Assembly: GCA_035222895.1 (NCBI GenBank)
Contig: JAVYIG010002734.1
Span: 166,846 to 230,845 of the forward strand
DNA length: 64,000 nucleotides
Source: Strongylocentrotus droebachiensis
Taxonomy: Eukaryota; Echinodermata; Echinoidea; Camarodonta; Strongylocentrotidae
Reading direction: 5' to 3'
Of the stretch, positions 1-36,212 are shown piece after piece (positions within the stretch are counted from its first letter, which is position 1; each line of letters starts with the position of its first letter). The notes below the pieces were generated by a model. The model saw only the letters and a program-made list of their open reading frames with translations, made no database searches and was not told the origin of the DNA. The translations under genes and the position numbers were made by a program.

Positions 1-23426
<23,426 letters not shown>

Positions 23427-23911
23427 AACTTAACACTCTAGCAAATACTTTAACAAATTGACAGTTATTGTAAAATTAAGAAAGGTATATAACCATGTAT
23501 TTTGATATCAAAATTCCAAACCTAATATTTTTTTTCAATCTGCTTGCTCTTTGTAAGATGTTAACAAGAATAATAAGTGCAATAATATGAAATGTAATTT
23601 CTAAAATGCTTAAATATGTTGTAATAACCAACTTTATTAGTAGTAGCCCAATTTTCCCAATTAGTAGGAATTGTATTAGGGGAGGCTATCCTGCTGCAAG
23701 GGATTGATGAAAGCCTTCATAGTATTCATGTGCCACATTTAGAACTTGATATACACGTAGTGAGTAATTGCGTACATTGTGTACATGTTACTTGTTGCAG
23801 TAATCCCAAACAGCAGCTCCTGAGAAGCTATACCGGGATGTCAATCATGTCATGTGCCAATGAAGGTTCCAAGGTGCTCAATTTGCGTTGTCTCATGTAG
23901 ACTATATACAG

Positions 23912-24117
23912 TCAAACCTATATACAGTCAAACCTGTCTATAGCCACCGCCCAAGGGAAACAAAAAAGTGGGCTTTGTAGACAGGTGGTCTTTGTAGACA
24001 AGTCCGTTTAGTACATGTTTCAATGAGAAACCATTTTCAAGGGAAACAAAAAATGTGGCCTTTGTAGACAGGTGGTCTTGTAGGAACGTGGCCACTAAAG
24101 CAGGTTTGACTTTACAA
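23912..24117 (+). mobile_element. TACAGTCAAACCTG MITE, copy 1
   Basis: Has TACAGTCAAACCTGTCTATA at the left (with an extra partial TACAGTCAAACCT before it), CATGTTTCAATGAGAAACCA in the middle and GCAGGTTTGACT at the right. Compare the complete copy at 51572-51719. Internal GGGAAACAAAAAA block is duplicated. Confidence 0.82.
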
Positions 24118-24269
24118 TATAAATGAGTGTGTCTGTGCAAGTAAAAATAAGCATGGGTTCCTTTATAGTATGAGAGACCCAGTAGGAGGCCGCATCATGC
24201 TGATGAGGGGGTAGGGCGGCCCCTCTGAATGTAGCTGGTTTTCATACAACGTGGTGGAGGTGTTGGGGG

Positions 24270-24440
24270 TTGTTTTACCTGACTGCTAAGAAAGCATAAA
24301 TGCTTGTTAGTAAGCAACCAGAGGACCAACAGCTTTTAAGGGAGACCTGGTAATGAGGATTAATGCCTTACCAAAGGGCACTAGGGCATAGACTTGGTTT
24401 TGAACCGGGGTTGCCGGGGGCCAACTGAGCATGACAGATA
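24270..24440 (-). mobile_element. tRNA-derived SINE, family B
   Basis: Minus-strand copy of the element at 54232-54433: GTTTTACCTGACTGCTAAG, CCAACAGCTTTTAAGG, GGTAATGAGGAT and, at the tRNA end, TTTTGAACCGGGGTTGCCGG. Diverged. Confidence 0.6.
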
Positions 24441-24807
24441 CCGGTAGTCTATTTCATATTTGGACTGTTCTTGGGAATGTTGCAAATCTGTAAGAGTCGA
24501 CAGTAGCTCTGGGTATGGCATATCTGGCTGTGTGGTTGTGCCTTCCAAGGTAGGTTGCTGGTTTGATGCCTTGTGGGAGAGGCATGTAGATCAGTTGAAG
24601 ATGTAATCGATGGAAAAGGGTCTTGTAGGGGAAAATCTAAAGGGAACTCCCCTTGTACAAATTACAACTAGATTTGCTCAGATTGAGTTTGGGGAAATTA
24701 CTTGTGACAATGTTAGAGTTATCTTTGTAGGGAGCATTGTACGAAGTTCATCATACTAAATGATAATGGCACCATGATATGGAAATAAAGCTTCTACATT
24801 CCATCAC

Positions 24808-25158
24808 AGCAATATACACTACATACTGTGATACATACACATTGTATTGAATACTGTAGTACAATGGTATGAGGTTGCATCAAAATGTCCTTCCAATAAG
24901 CAGAGAAAATAAAGTGATTGTGATTTTATTTGGCCATGTGTAGTGACGAAATGGCGGGGATTGTAAGTACCTGTATACAGGCACAAATGTCAAATATACA
25001 CTACATACTGTACATACACATTGTATTGATTGGTGTGTGGTTGCATCAAAGTTTCCTTCCACTGAGCAAAGCATATATAGTGAATGTGATTTTATTTGAA
25101 AACGTGTAGCAACAAAATAGCAGGGATTCAAGTATACAAGCACAAACGTCAAATGCAC
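24808..25158. repeat. Two-copy tandem repeat, about 185-bp unit
   Basis: Both units contain ACACTACATACTG, ATACACATTGTATTGA, GGTTGCATCAAA, TGATTTTATTTG and AGGCACAAATGTCAAAT-like blocks. Probably in or just after the SLC12A9 3' UTR. Confidence 0.75.
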
Positions 25159-26900
25159 TTCATCTGCAATGAACCAGAAGAGCGTAAAATCATATCATGT
25201 AATGTAACAGGAATAACGTACTTGTAGCTCTTAACAGATGATGTGGAAAGCTGTATATTGTGTTAGGATACCGGTATTCTGGAGCACATCTAGTTTTTAT
25301 TCTCATCTTTGGTTTTGTATATTTTCTTAATTCATCTTGTACTACAGGCTATTTATGTGCACTTTTTGTATGAATTTTACTTACAGAATTTTTTAACCTA
25401 ATTTATAGAACGCTTCTTTCAATCAATAGAAAATTTATAGTACTGTAAACAAAATGTATGCATGAGCAATTGATGAGGAAATATGATTCCCACACAGTAT
25501 ATCCTTGTTACTGAATTTGAATAGGACTTTGGATTTAGGAGATTCCATATTTTGAATTGTTTATATTGTGCAGTAATAGCATTTAGATTTTGCCTGGTTT
25601 ATTATGAAAGCTGTTAAGTGGTAATGAGTTTCTAAGACAGTTTATATTTTAAGTTGTATCTATGATGTTATATAAAAATAATATTTTTTAATACAAAATC
25701 TGAAATCATATATCAATATATTTGACAAATTCACGGTACATGTTTGTATTGCCAGTAATAAATTATTTTCTAATTTCTTTTATTATACTGTATACTTTAA
25801 TGTACATTAGTTATCAATATGTTCCATTTTTTCTATTTTTTATAGATTGTGATTGTGGCGTGAGATTTATCTCTAAAAGAACCCCATGAAGAAACTTTGC
25901 CATCAATGATTTGCTTTTAATGCAAATAAATTACTGATTGCAACAACAATGTACAACTTGCATTTATATAACCGTTCAGGAACTTAAGGGTAATGTTCTG
26001 TATTGGGACTTGGTTCATCAGCTATTCACAAAAACCTTAATTCCTCTATTCTAAATTCACCATTGAGGGCAGCATACAAGAATTCTTCCGCCACTTTGAC
26101 CGGCTCATCATACTCATTAGCTTTATCTTTTTCTTCTTCTTCTTCATGTTCATCATGCCGTCGATGCTATGGGTGCAGGGTGGTTAATGTGGATTAAATT
26201 CTTGCCAATGGACGTTAGTGCCACGCTGGGATTTGAACACCCAACCCTTGGATTGAGAGTCAAGTGAATGAATGAACCACCATACCACAACACCTCCACA
26301 GTCGTTGAGACTTTTCTCGGAGTATATGACCCACATGTACTGTATTTGTCCGAAATGATTTGTATTTAAAAAATAAATTCAAGAAGTAACCTTTTTTAAT
26401 GACTGAATGCATTTGCATACTGAAGTGTAGGTCCAGCCATCCAGAGGCATCATTACGGCCAAGGCCCAAGGGAAATACATGATTTGGTGGATGAAATGTG
26501 ACAGAACAAAGCCAGAGGGTGGGGTTGTATGGTTCTTTCTCTCACCTCCCCCTTTCTATAATAATAATAATAATACTCAGATTTTATATAGCGCTTATTA
26601 GAATCATGGTGTGAAGTGTTTGTATGAGAGGAATTAGTAATTTTTTCAGTGACTTCTACATTGTGCTTCAGATGATTATACAAGATAAATTTATTAACTA
26701 CATGATCTTCTTTTTAAATAAAATTATTGCCGAAAGGGAGTTGTATTTTGGTAATTTGTACTCAGCGTTATATTTAATTAGATTTCATGAATATTCTGTG
26801 CATATCAAATCATCTTTTTTTTACCCCAAGATAATATTTTACAAAGTCCTTTTCTAACCCTCTCCCTCCCTCTTCTCTTTTATTTGAGATTTTTCTCCCC

Positions 26901-26947
<47 letters not shown>

Positions 26948-28631
26948 TTTGTTGCATGAGGACTGACTTCTCTATATAACAGACTGGTAATGGAAGGCTG
27001 GTTAGTTACTAGTTTTTATGTCATACATTTACCATGGCCACAGGCATCCTGATAAATATTGATACATGTAGTTTAATCCCTCTTACCTTGACCAAACTTA
27101 ATACGTCACAATTCTTTAAAATTGCAAACAACTTTAACAAGGATACACTCTTTTGCAAACAAAGAATTGTGGAAAGAATTGCACCACTGGAATAACACCA
27201 GTGCAGTTTTAATGACATTTTCAAAATGACAGAGGGAAAGAAAATAAAAATCTAACAAGAAACATATGCTTTAACACAGAAATGAAAAAGACTAGAGCTC
27301 AACAAAAAAATGAAGAAAAACAAAAACCCATGCAAGTTACATGAAACTTATCTAGACAAAAATGTTGCTGTCCAAATAGCTCAAATGAAATAATTTACAA
27401 ACATTTTTAGGACTGCAATATGAACCAAGAATCCAAGATGGCACCATGCCCTCTGGATAGGCAAGATGATTTACAATACACTGACAATACAACATTAAGA
27501 TCTGTATTTTACTCAATTTGAAATTGTTGGCCTTAAGAATTTGTTAAAAATCTGGTTTAACAAGGAAGTTAGTCTGAGGTTAGTCTGAAGTTTTCCTTGT
27601 TATACATGAATTTAGACCCAAATTCAGGTTTAACTGAATTAAGTAGAATACGATCATTAAAGTAGTATACCTCGTCAAAATTAGACTATTGATATATTGA
27701 AATTCAGTCCTAAAAGCAAATTAAGAATAACATTAAAATAAGACGGTAAATAAACTAACTGCAACTTTCATGCAACTTAAACAAAGATTCAAATGAAATT
27801 TGTTCATGTACAACTCGATCACTACTCATAATATGAGACATGAGGCTCTGCTTCATATATGGAGGCGATTTCTTTTGTACTCTAGTTTTATCATCACCCC
27901 TCCCCCCCCCCCCATCCAAGGGCAAAAAACCTGATTATTATCCCATGGAAAAAACAACTTGTATGAAAATACTGATCATAACTATGGTCAACAGCATTAA
28001 CTTTGTTTGACAATATTTACAGTTCTTACAGATATTGTTGATTCTTGCAAATGAGGTACAAATCAAAGGCAAGTAATGTAAAGGGGATCTGCCACGATTG
28101 CAGCAAATTTGCAGAAGATTCCTCTAATTGGAGCCGAGAGTATGTCCATTAAGCAAAGCAATTCATTGCCCCAAAACATGGTAGATAATAATGACATATA
28201 GTATTTCCTGAATATATACATGGCTCTACAAAGATTACCATAGTCTTAGGTAAAGACATGCACACAGAAAAGGAAATTCTCTTTGCATAATTTGACAGAT
28301 GTTGGAAAACACTTCTACATTATTGTATCAATCACTAAATGGTGTGGTGAAGCTTTCATGTAAAGCCTAACCCTAGGTGGCATGTTAGGATTGCTTGTTT
28401 CATTACAGCACATTAAAGCACGTAAGTTCAGATTTAATACTCTTCTGACCTAAAATTGCCCGTATCTGCAACGAAAGGCCAGACATTCTCCAGGTATCAC
28501 CCATGTAGCCATAACAGGAGTAAACCAAAATCATAGATCCTCTCATATTGGACAGGGCCGAAAATTACCTGGGAAAAGAAGTTAATACTGAACATTTGGA
28601 TATACCCACTCTACCTTGCATTTATACATAT

Positions 28632-28770
28632 ATATTTTTCCCCCTTGAAAATGGTTTCTTGTTGAAACATGTACTAAAGGAATCCTGAACATAGAGACCA
28701 CCTGCCTATCAAGACCACTATTCTTGTCTCCCATTCGGTCATTATATACAGGATTCACTGTACCATGCAC
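28632..28770 (-). mobile_element. TACAGTCAAACCTG MITE, diverged copy
   Basis: CCTTGAAAATGGTTTCTTGTTGAAACATGTACTAAAGGA-type core (shown in part) matches the reverse of the complete copy at 51572-51719; right end CAGGATTCACTGTA. It lies just past the SRPRB stop and may be in its 3' UTR. Confidence 0.65.
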
Positions 28771-28899
28771 ACATAGATGCAGTGTTTACGAGTTAGCCAC
28801 GTCCCGTCCCATCCTTTATCTCAACAAGGACATACATGCATAGCCGTTATCAGTGGCTAGGCTTTACATGAAAGTGAGATGACACCATAACACCATGAA

Positions 28900-30381
28900 T
28901 CATACTAGATTTGAGATCCATTCAGTGACGGTGTTGAGCTCCCCTTCGTCATCAGCTGAGCTTCCTTTAGCACTACATTCCACAAAATCGACAGGATTGG
29001 CCAGATGGGAGAAATCAAAATCCTTTCCTTGTTTTCCTAGGAAGGTGTTAGCATCACCTGAGGAGCCGTCTGTGCTGGATAGTGTGGCTGCTCTGGTGAC
29101 TCTTAGGGTAGTCCTGCATTGGAATGAGGAGGGTAAGAAGAAGAAAAGCAAAGTTTAATGTATATCTAGAGGTGTCGAGTGGATAAGTCACCGGACTGTG
29201 GATCACAAGGTCCGCGGTTCAAGTCCCGCCACGGCACTCAGTCATGTCCTTTGGCAAGACAATTATCTACATTTGCCACTCTCCACCCAGGTGTTAAATG
29301 GGTACCCGGTATGAGGCGAAAGCTAATGTGGTTAGATTAGCAAGTGTGCGCTTGTAAAAATGAAAATTCCTGGCTGGAATGCTCCCCAGGGAGTGGAGAA
29401 TGTGCATACATTGTATGCGGGTAAGCCTGAATCCGATGACCGGGGTAATGATATATATGTAAAGCGCTTTGAGAGTGCCTGCGGTCCTAAAAAACGCTTT
29501 ATTAAGAATGAACTATTATTATTATTATGTTTATATACCCTAATAGGTATAGGATCCACCGCAGCAGTCAGGTGGTTCTGATTGGTTAGCTAAAGGCTGA
29601 TTGACTGATCAGAATATATAAATTAAACCAGCATATTTAGGTTGACATAACAAAGCAAGAAGGGCTTTGTAGCACATGTCTCATTTTGAGTTCTGGCCAT
29701 TGGCTTAATCAAAGATAAAAATGCCCCAAAGAAGTTTTAATCCTGACTAGTTTCAGAGAACATGAGAAAAACATATTTTTGGTCTCAAGAATCTTTTCAA
29801 TCCATCTCAAATTTACTTCTCGATGAGTTTGGATTATTCTAGATAACTTGATCCTTTTTTTTGTAATTATTATTTTGTTAATAATATATTTCTCCTATTA
29901 CTAGTATTCTACCGTATAACTATTTCTCTTCAACCAAACTCTTTCTTTCTCCAGGGGTTTTGAATAATTCTAGATGATCTGGCCATGGAATGTCCTGTAG
30001 CATACATACATGTAGGTTTGTTAGTTTTACTACCATTCTACTCTTTGAATCTAACTCTTCAACCCAACTCCAGAGATGCCAACCTTCTTCGACAAAAAAA
30101 AGTATTCTTAAGAGCAAAAAACAGTATTTTGGGACAAAAAACAGTATTTTTGAAAAAATATCTCACCTTAACATATCGCCCTATCGAGCAGCTTAAAAAA
30201 AACGGCAGTACCATGTATGCATACTCGGATCGGAGCACGACGTGCATACATTACATGTGGGTTGTTCGCAATGTGCGCAGTTTTGGGCCCGTATCACCAT
30301 TCTGCTTGCATCGTTTAAAGACGTAGGTGCATAATACACTTTCGACACAAGGCCCATGATCAGAAATTAAGAAAAACGTCA

Positions 30382-30416
<35 letters not shown>

Positions 30417-33400
30417 AAAAAACGTAACATACTGTAACATACAAAAAACGTACTGCCGTATTCATAGTGAAAAAACGGGACAAATACGGCAAAAACGGAA
30501 CAGTTGGCATCTCTGCAACTCACATTTCTTTCTCCAGGAGAATCTGGATGATTCTAGCAGACTTTGCCATGGTGATGTCCTGCTTGTTACAAGCTATAAC
30601 GAAAGGGGTGTTGAGGTTGGTAGTGGTTGAATCACTCAGGAGCGTGTAGAGGAACTCAGCCACCTCCTTCACATCCTTCTGTATGCTTGAACTATCCACC
30701 AGGAAAACTACTCCCCTATGGATAAAATGAAAAGATGATCAGTCATGGATGGTTTATGCTACGGACTCAAAGGTTTGTACGAACGATAATTTTGTACAAA
30801 TCTCCGTTTTTCCATTGTCTTCCCGAATTTCCATTAGTCTGAAAATCGTTCGTACGGCGTTCGTAGCAGTTCATAATGGCATTTGTGACCGACGATAAAT
30901 TTGAAGAGACTGCTAAGAAAGCAATTGTAAGCTAGACATGTATGCAAGCATCCTGGAGAACCAATGAATTTCAATCCCATCATATAGACTTGGTAATGAA
31001 GATAGATGCTTTTAACAAAGGGCACCAGGGCATCGACTTGGTTTAGAACCTGAGACCTCCCAATAGACTGGGTTTCTAACATATTAAAATTTTATGCATA
31101 TTTTTGAACAGAGGTTGTTCCTTAAAAACCTGAAAGCTTGCCCAAGGCTTGCCCAGCATAGCAACAAGTAATATATGCAGACTATGGATTCCAAGTATTG
31201 TAGTTCATTCATTACTAGCAGGTCAATGGAATAACTAGTTACTAGGTCCCAGGACACTTGGATATGTTAGCAAACCAGTCTATTACAAGAACACTACTCC
31301 ACCACTGAGCCATCAGAGTCGGACCCCCTTAAAGCCAAATGCACTACTTATAGCTACTTGCGCCCTCTATATAGCAAACAATGCCTAATCAGAGACACCA
31401 TGATCCCCTTTTTCTTATGTTAATTGAGAGCTTATGTGATGAGATAACCACCTGTCAGTGACCATGCAGGGAGGTCTAAGCCCTCAGCTCCTGGCCACAC
31501 AAGTGCAAAGGGGCTTTAAAGCAAGAAAATTCAAAGCAATTGTTTTGTGAGCCTCAGAAGGGTGTTGATTTGTATCCTTCAACACAGAGTTAATACTCTT
31601 CTGATCTAAACTTATGATCCTGTCACTGTCACTCTTCAAATTAATCCTACTTCAGTTACAAAAATTCAACTTGTTGGTATACTACAATAGCAAGGTTAAC
31701 ATCAACGCAACATACTATAAGCAACTTAAAAACAAACCCAAAAAAGTCCTCTACTGCGGCAATATCTAAATCTAAATGCAAACTTGCCTAAGATAAAATA
31801 CAGCTCTCCTAAAATTTACCTTGCTTGGGTCTTGAATCGATTCCAGAACTGTATCCTTTGTCTGTCATTGCCAGGGATGTCAACGACCTCTAGCAGCATT
31901 GACCTTTGACCTGTGACCTGATATGGCCCAGCATTCTCCTTGATTGATGTGTAGCTTTCAATGGCCTTTTTATGGACAAGCTGAAAAGAGAGAGTCAAGA
32001 CAGTTCAAATCTATAATTCATTCATGTATTTCTTACTTAATTTCTGAACTCATTTCCAACTGATTTCTAGGAAAAAACAAAAAACATAAAAGCTTAGAAT
32101 GTATTTAACAGACAACATTGTGTTCTTACATGTACACCAACTATTGAAATTATCGTAAATATGTATGAAAATATAACCAAGATATTGAATTGAGAATAAA
32201 AATCTAATAAAAAAGAAAATCTTTAAAATGTTGGAGGGCCTTGTTTGGTATATCATTTGATAATCAAACACTAAAAATGCTAAAAAGATGTTTTAAAACT
32301 AAAAGAAAGACAAATAAACATCAACATTAAAAGGCATTTCCAGCTTCCAACTACTTTTTGTTAATAACAATACTTTGCTGACTGATATCTAATGATTCCA
32401 CAGGTTGATGACCTACCCTGCTGAACAGGAGAGTCTTTCCAGATTCACACAGACCAAGCACAAGGACAGAACGACGGTTATTTCCACTTCCTCTGAATAA
32501 TCTCAGCAAGACTGCAAATAGAAGCAAACAAAAAAGGTAGACCTAGATCTAGACATTGGAAACAATGCCAATGGGTAGCTTATGCTAAGCCAAAACCATG
32601 CAATTCCTTCAGGCTTCTAGTTCTTATAGTAAATCTAAATAACTTGAAATACAAATGATAAATGAATTCATGAAATGTAAACATTTCAGTCAGAGACTCA
32701 CTCACTGATTATTGTCATTTTTTATGTCCAAATTCTGGGTTTTAAAAAGTATGAAGGGGTGACCAAAGTTCGCGGACATTTTAGACCATATTACAAAATG
32801 TGATATTCGATCTATGATTTCTCATATTCTACAGAAATTTATTTATTTCAATTATTACCAAATGGACGGCAAAGTTTTTAACTACAGATTGGTTCAACTA
32901 GAAAATTTATCGTCGAAGGATTTCGGAGATATCGCGATCTAAAAATTCGATGTCCGATCGTGCGTGCGCGCTGCATCTAAAAAAGTCATAAAAACAACGA
33001 GACCTAACTTTACGCACGGGGGTTTACAGTTGATTTATCAAAAAAAGCGATCCATCAATAATAAGGTAATATCATTATTTGCAAGGCAAGATATCGTACA
33101 ATCAGTTGGTACCACTTTTTACTTACAATTTTGAGGAAATCTGCACTTTAATTGAAGATTTTCAGACGCTTATCGGTAAGTTGATAATTTTTCGGAACGG
33201 ACGCAAAAGATTGCAAAATTTGCCGATCTTTTGTCACTATTTTCACAAATTCGTACCCAATTCCAAAAAAAAATTCATCTCTGGGTAATTTTATGTTCCT
33301 CTTTCCATTGGTGATATCAGATTTTCGAAATCTTACTGAATTTTTGAGATAGCGAACTTAGGTCACGCGCGAACTTTGGTCACACCACCATACTGCAGTC

Positions 33401-33901
33401 TGCATGTGTTGGCTTGTCCGAGTTTCAGACTCTACTCATACAGTCATCATAGACCCCAATTTTGAGCTGCAAATTGGAATTTATTAACTATGAAATTAAA
33501 TAAAGATTTGTATGGCATTCTGAAAACAAGTTTATCTTTAAAATTTCATTTCACACCGAAGTGACTTATTTGTGTCATAGTTGCAACGAGCTCTGACCCC
33601 GCTTCTCCATGAACGCGCTTCTCATTCAATTTGCACATACTTCTCACTCAATCAGTACACACTATACAACATATACAAAGACAACTGGCACACGGAAACT
33701 CAACATATGTCGGGTAGGCGATTTGAAATTCCCAATATTCACTCATTAAATTAACACATTCTTTTAAAACTCACCTATCGTGAAAAGGATGACAATAACT
33801 GCCACAGCAACTCCCACGATGACGGGATCTTGCTTGGAAACCTCTGATTTAACATCCTCAAAATACCCTTGTAACACGTCAACACCGCTTGCAGCCGACA
33901 T
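28900..33901 (-). CDS. SRPRB: Signal recognition particle receptor subunit beta
   Basis: ER-membrane GTPase that anchors the SRP receptor alpha subunit and helps target ribosomes to the translocon. Coding exons in reading order: 33901-33775, 32511-32417, 31980-31820, 30715-30524, 29113-28900 (TGA at 28902-28900); phases agree and give 262 aa (human 271). A single membrane segment lies at about residues 27-45 (VIVGVAVAVIVILFTIV). GTPase motifs: G1 GLCESGKT at 62-69, G3 DIPGND at 108-113 (human has DLPGHE), G4 NKQD at 171-174, G5 SAK at 239-241. TLRVTRAATLSS and GKQGKDFDFSHL before the end match the family closely. The start is the ATG giving MSAASGVDVL, with a GT donor after the membrane segment. 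Gene lies tail-to-tail with SLC12A9. Intron 1 holds a 625-bp inverted-repeat element and intron 4 a small transposon and an exon relic. Confidence 0.95.
29167..29527 (+). mobile_element. tRNA-derived SINE, family A, good copy
   Basis: A-box-like GAGTGGATAAGTCACCGG and B-box GGTTCAAGTCC within a Ser/Leu-like tRNA head, then a body with CACTCTCCACCCAGGTGTTA, GCGCTTGTAAAAATG and CTGGCTGGAATGCTCC, then tail GTAAAGCGCTTTGAGAGTGC...GAATGAACT and (ATT)n. Lies in SRPRB intron 4, antisense to the gene, 54 bp from exon 5. Confidence 0.88.
29936..30003 (-). pseudogene. Decayed duplicate of the 3' end of SRPRB exon 4
   Basis: Minus strand reads CAGGACATTCCATGG, then CTAGAATTATTCAAAACCCC and TGGAGAAAGAAA, lining up with exon 4 CAGGACATCACCATGG, CTAGAATCATCCAGATTCTC and TGGAGAAAGAAAT at about 30580-30524. 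Roughly three-quarters identical by eye, with a length difference that shifts the frame. No donor like the real GTGAGT follows. Sits on the far side of the transposon in the same intron, so it is probably a local duplication. Confidence 0.75.
30071..30515. mobile_element. 445-bp inverted-repeat DNA transposon at the SRPRB exon 4 donor
   Basis: Perfect 13-bp terminal inverted repeats CAGAGATGCCAAC / GTTGGCATCTCTG, flanked by CAACTC at 30065-30070 and 30516-30521 (6 bp visible target duplication). Internal ACAGTATTTTGGGACAAAAA-like repeats and a 36-bp A run. Terminal CAG and the GATGCCAAC type suggest the hAT superfamily, although 8-bp duplications are usual there. The right copy of the duplication overlaps the exon 4 donor. 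Confidence 0.85.
30905..31082 (-). mobile_element. tRNA-derived SINE, family B, diverged
   Basis: GACTGCTAAGAAAGCAATTG, GACTTGGTAATGAAGAT, AAAGGGCACCAGGGCATCGA and TTAGAACCTGAGACCTCC correspond to the minus-strand copy at 24270-24440. SRPRB intron 3. Confidence 0.6.
31337..31500. repeat. Dispersed repeat shared with 58375-58560
   Basis: Shares GCACTACTTATAGCTACTTG, CCCTCTATATAGCAAACAAT, TTATGTTAATTGAGAGCTTA and GTCAGTGA with the other copy in the same order and orientation. Family unknown; SRPRB intron 3. Confidence 0.8.
32759..33383. mobile_element. 625-bp inverted-repeat element
   Basis: Ends GTGACCAAAGTTCGCG and CGCGAACTTTGGTCAC are perfect inverse copies of 16 bp. Inside are CpG-rich and AT-rich parts and no significant open frame. 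No clear target duplication seen. SRPRB intron 1. Confidence 0.75.
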
Positions 33902-34259
33902 TTTGGCAAATGCTGCCAGCTTCGTTGACCTCAAGTTAACCAATTTTGTTCCCTACTGTTCTTTCTTTCATTTCTTCGTATTTTTCTTTCATTTACTTGC
34001 TCGCTTTCTCTTCCTTTCTCCCTCTTTTGTCCCTTTATTTCTGTTATTCCCCTTTTTCACTTTTCTCACTTTTCTCTTACTTTCTCTGTCTTTTTTTGTA
34101 ATTCTTAACTGTTTTATCTTATATTATTTTTATCTCAAGCAAAATATTTATTGAATTAGATCAACACCACGAGACTAGATCACTCCTTCTGCTCTGTTAT
34201 CATCGTAACCCTGATTCAAATGCAGAAAAGACCAATATATGTCACCATTATTGATTTAG

Positions 34260-34292
<33 letters not shown>

Positions 34293-35677
34293 TTTACAAG
34301 ATCTGGGATCTATCTGCTCCTGGTTGTAATCACATAAATATCACATCAGCACTTTATAATCAACTCTACCCTCAAAACACATAGACATTGGGCAACTAAG
34401 CAAGAGATCATAATTGACAAAAACCATTTAAAATGAATTTTAACAAAGTATTATTAAGATTTTAATCTTCTCTTTTACATGCAAAGTATATACAGATAAA
34501 CACAGCCACAAGCAGATAGTTTAGCGCATCCTCAATTTGGTCTACAAAAAACGCTACGCGCATGTAGAACACATAACATAAAATGTGGACAAATATTTGT
34601 TAGTTTGTTATAGGATGACTTTGAATTGACATATGTTGCAAACACTTGAAAACCGTAGAAAATCACTAATACTATAACATGTAACTTTAAAATTGGAAAA
34701 GTCATTTGAGAATTGATTATATAATTAAACATGAAGAATTAACATGCAAAGATCCAGTTAAATGTTATAAATGTATGTGAAGTAAAATATTCAAGATGGG
34801 TTTAGCTCTAGTCTAGAGGGAAAATATATATTGCATTTAATGAGACACCGACAGTCAATAGACATAGATTTCAATTTCAATTCAATTCAATTCAATTCAA
34901 TTTCAATTAATTTCATTTATTTATTCAAACAACATAAAATCAAAGATTAAACAAGCTTTCTATTAGTAATTTATCACAATGAAGACATTTAATGTCAGAG
35001 TGTGGGCTATATGCAATGGATCACAGATTTTTAAATCGGTTTCATTAACAGAATGTGAGGATAATATGGGACATTCTGTCATCATTAAGTCAAGATACTA
35101 GAACGGACATGCATAAGGTTGTTCAGTGTCAGTCAGACACTTACCGGTAGGCAAAACATTTCCTATGGAGTCCATTTCTTTACAAATTACTACTTTTAGG
35201 CTACCCTTTCATCCCAAAACAGTTGGAACTGATTGTTTTATCGTCAATCATGTGGGCTGCAAAAGACTGAATTTGATCATTGAACTAAGAAAAATTAATT
35301 CAATATAATCCATATATTAACAAAAACAAATACAACAACAATTATTTTCTGTTTTTCAAAAATCATTCCAAGAAGTACTTTACCAATAGAAAACAAACTA
35401 TGAATATAAGTTCATTCATATTTCAGCTTTGTTACAGCTTCATTGATGCACAATAAGAAACCGGATTTGTTGTAGAACTTTTCAAGACTGATTCCAAGAA
35501 CTAACTAGTGTCACATTTACAAGAGAACATGTACATGTATGAATGACTTGCCAACCTGGGCCTCATTGCCTGATAGAAGCAATGGGTGATCAGTATACTC
35601 AGTACGAAAAGAAAAGAAAGAGGGTCCACAGTGACAAAGCCCTCTGTATGTTGCACTCTGTATCCTGGCCCTGATCT

Positions 35678-35840
35678 GGGCCCTGTTTCACCAAACTTGT
35701 GATCAGTAAAAAAATATTTTTAAAAAATGCTAAATTGCTATGACAAATTTGCTCTGAGCCAATCAAATGCCACAATTTGAGTAGCTTATAACAGACATTG
35801 AAACTTGTCATTGAAAACCAGTTTTAAGAAACAGGGCCCT
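35678..35840. mobile_element. Short MITE, GGGCCCTGTTTCA family
   Basis: GGGCCCTGTTTCACCAAACT at the left and TTAAGAAACAGGGCCC at the right are inverted; core has AGTAGCTTATAA and CCAATCA. Related to the copies at 53742-53893 and 56928-57069. Confidence 0.8.
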
Positions 35841-35984
35841 GATCTCCTCCCAAAATGGAGCAGTGATTTCGTCCTGGCTTCTGATCTTGCATTGTTTTCT
35901 CTTGATTTCAATTTGTTATCAGTAATAACGACTGCTTTTCATATTCAAATGTAGCACCTTCCAAGGTACAACTTAAAGTGAACT

Positions 35985-36212
35985 GTTACCCCGGCCATCA
36001 GATTCAATAAGAATTCTGCACATATAGTGTTCACTCTCAAATCCGTTTGGAGCATTCCAGCCATTCCCCATTTTACAGGTGCATGCCAATCCAACCACAA
36101 TGGCGTTCATATTCCATCGGGTACCTAAACCCTTAGATGTCGGTGCTTGAACCCACGACTTTCACATTCCCATTGAAGTTACCGCACCACTTGACTCAGG
36201 CACCTCGACGTA
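35985..36212 (-). mobile_element. tRNA-derived SINE, family A (minus)
   Basis: TTACCCCGGCCATCAGATTC, GGAGCATTCCAGCC, CATCGGGTACC and a B-box-like GCTTGAACCCACGACTTTC near the 5' end match the reverse of 29167-29527. Lacks the (ATT)n tail. Confidence 0.75.

Larger units (their letters stand above)
23427..28899. other. Intergenic region between convergent SLC12A9 and SRPRB
   Basis: Contains the 3' UTRs of both genes; their ends could not be placed. Candidate AATAAA signals for SLC12A9 include those near 24784 and 24887. Repeats are listed separately. The parts 25160-26550 and 26700-28640 are AT-rich with only a (TC)n tract at 26910-26950 and (AAT)n with a short retroposon-like tail at 26561-26605. 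No additional gene seen. Confidence 0.6.
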
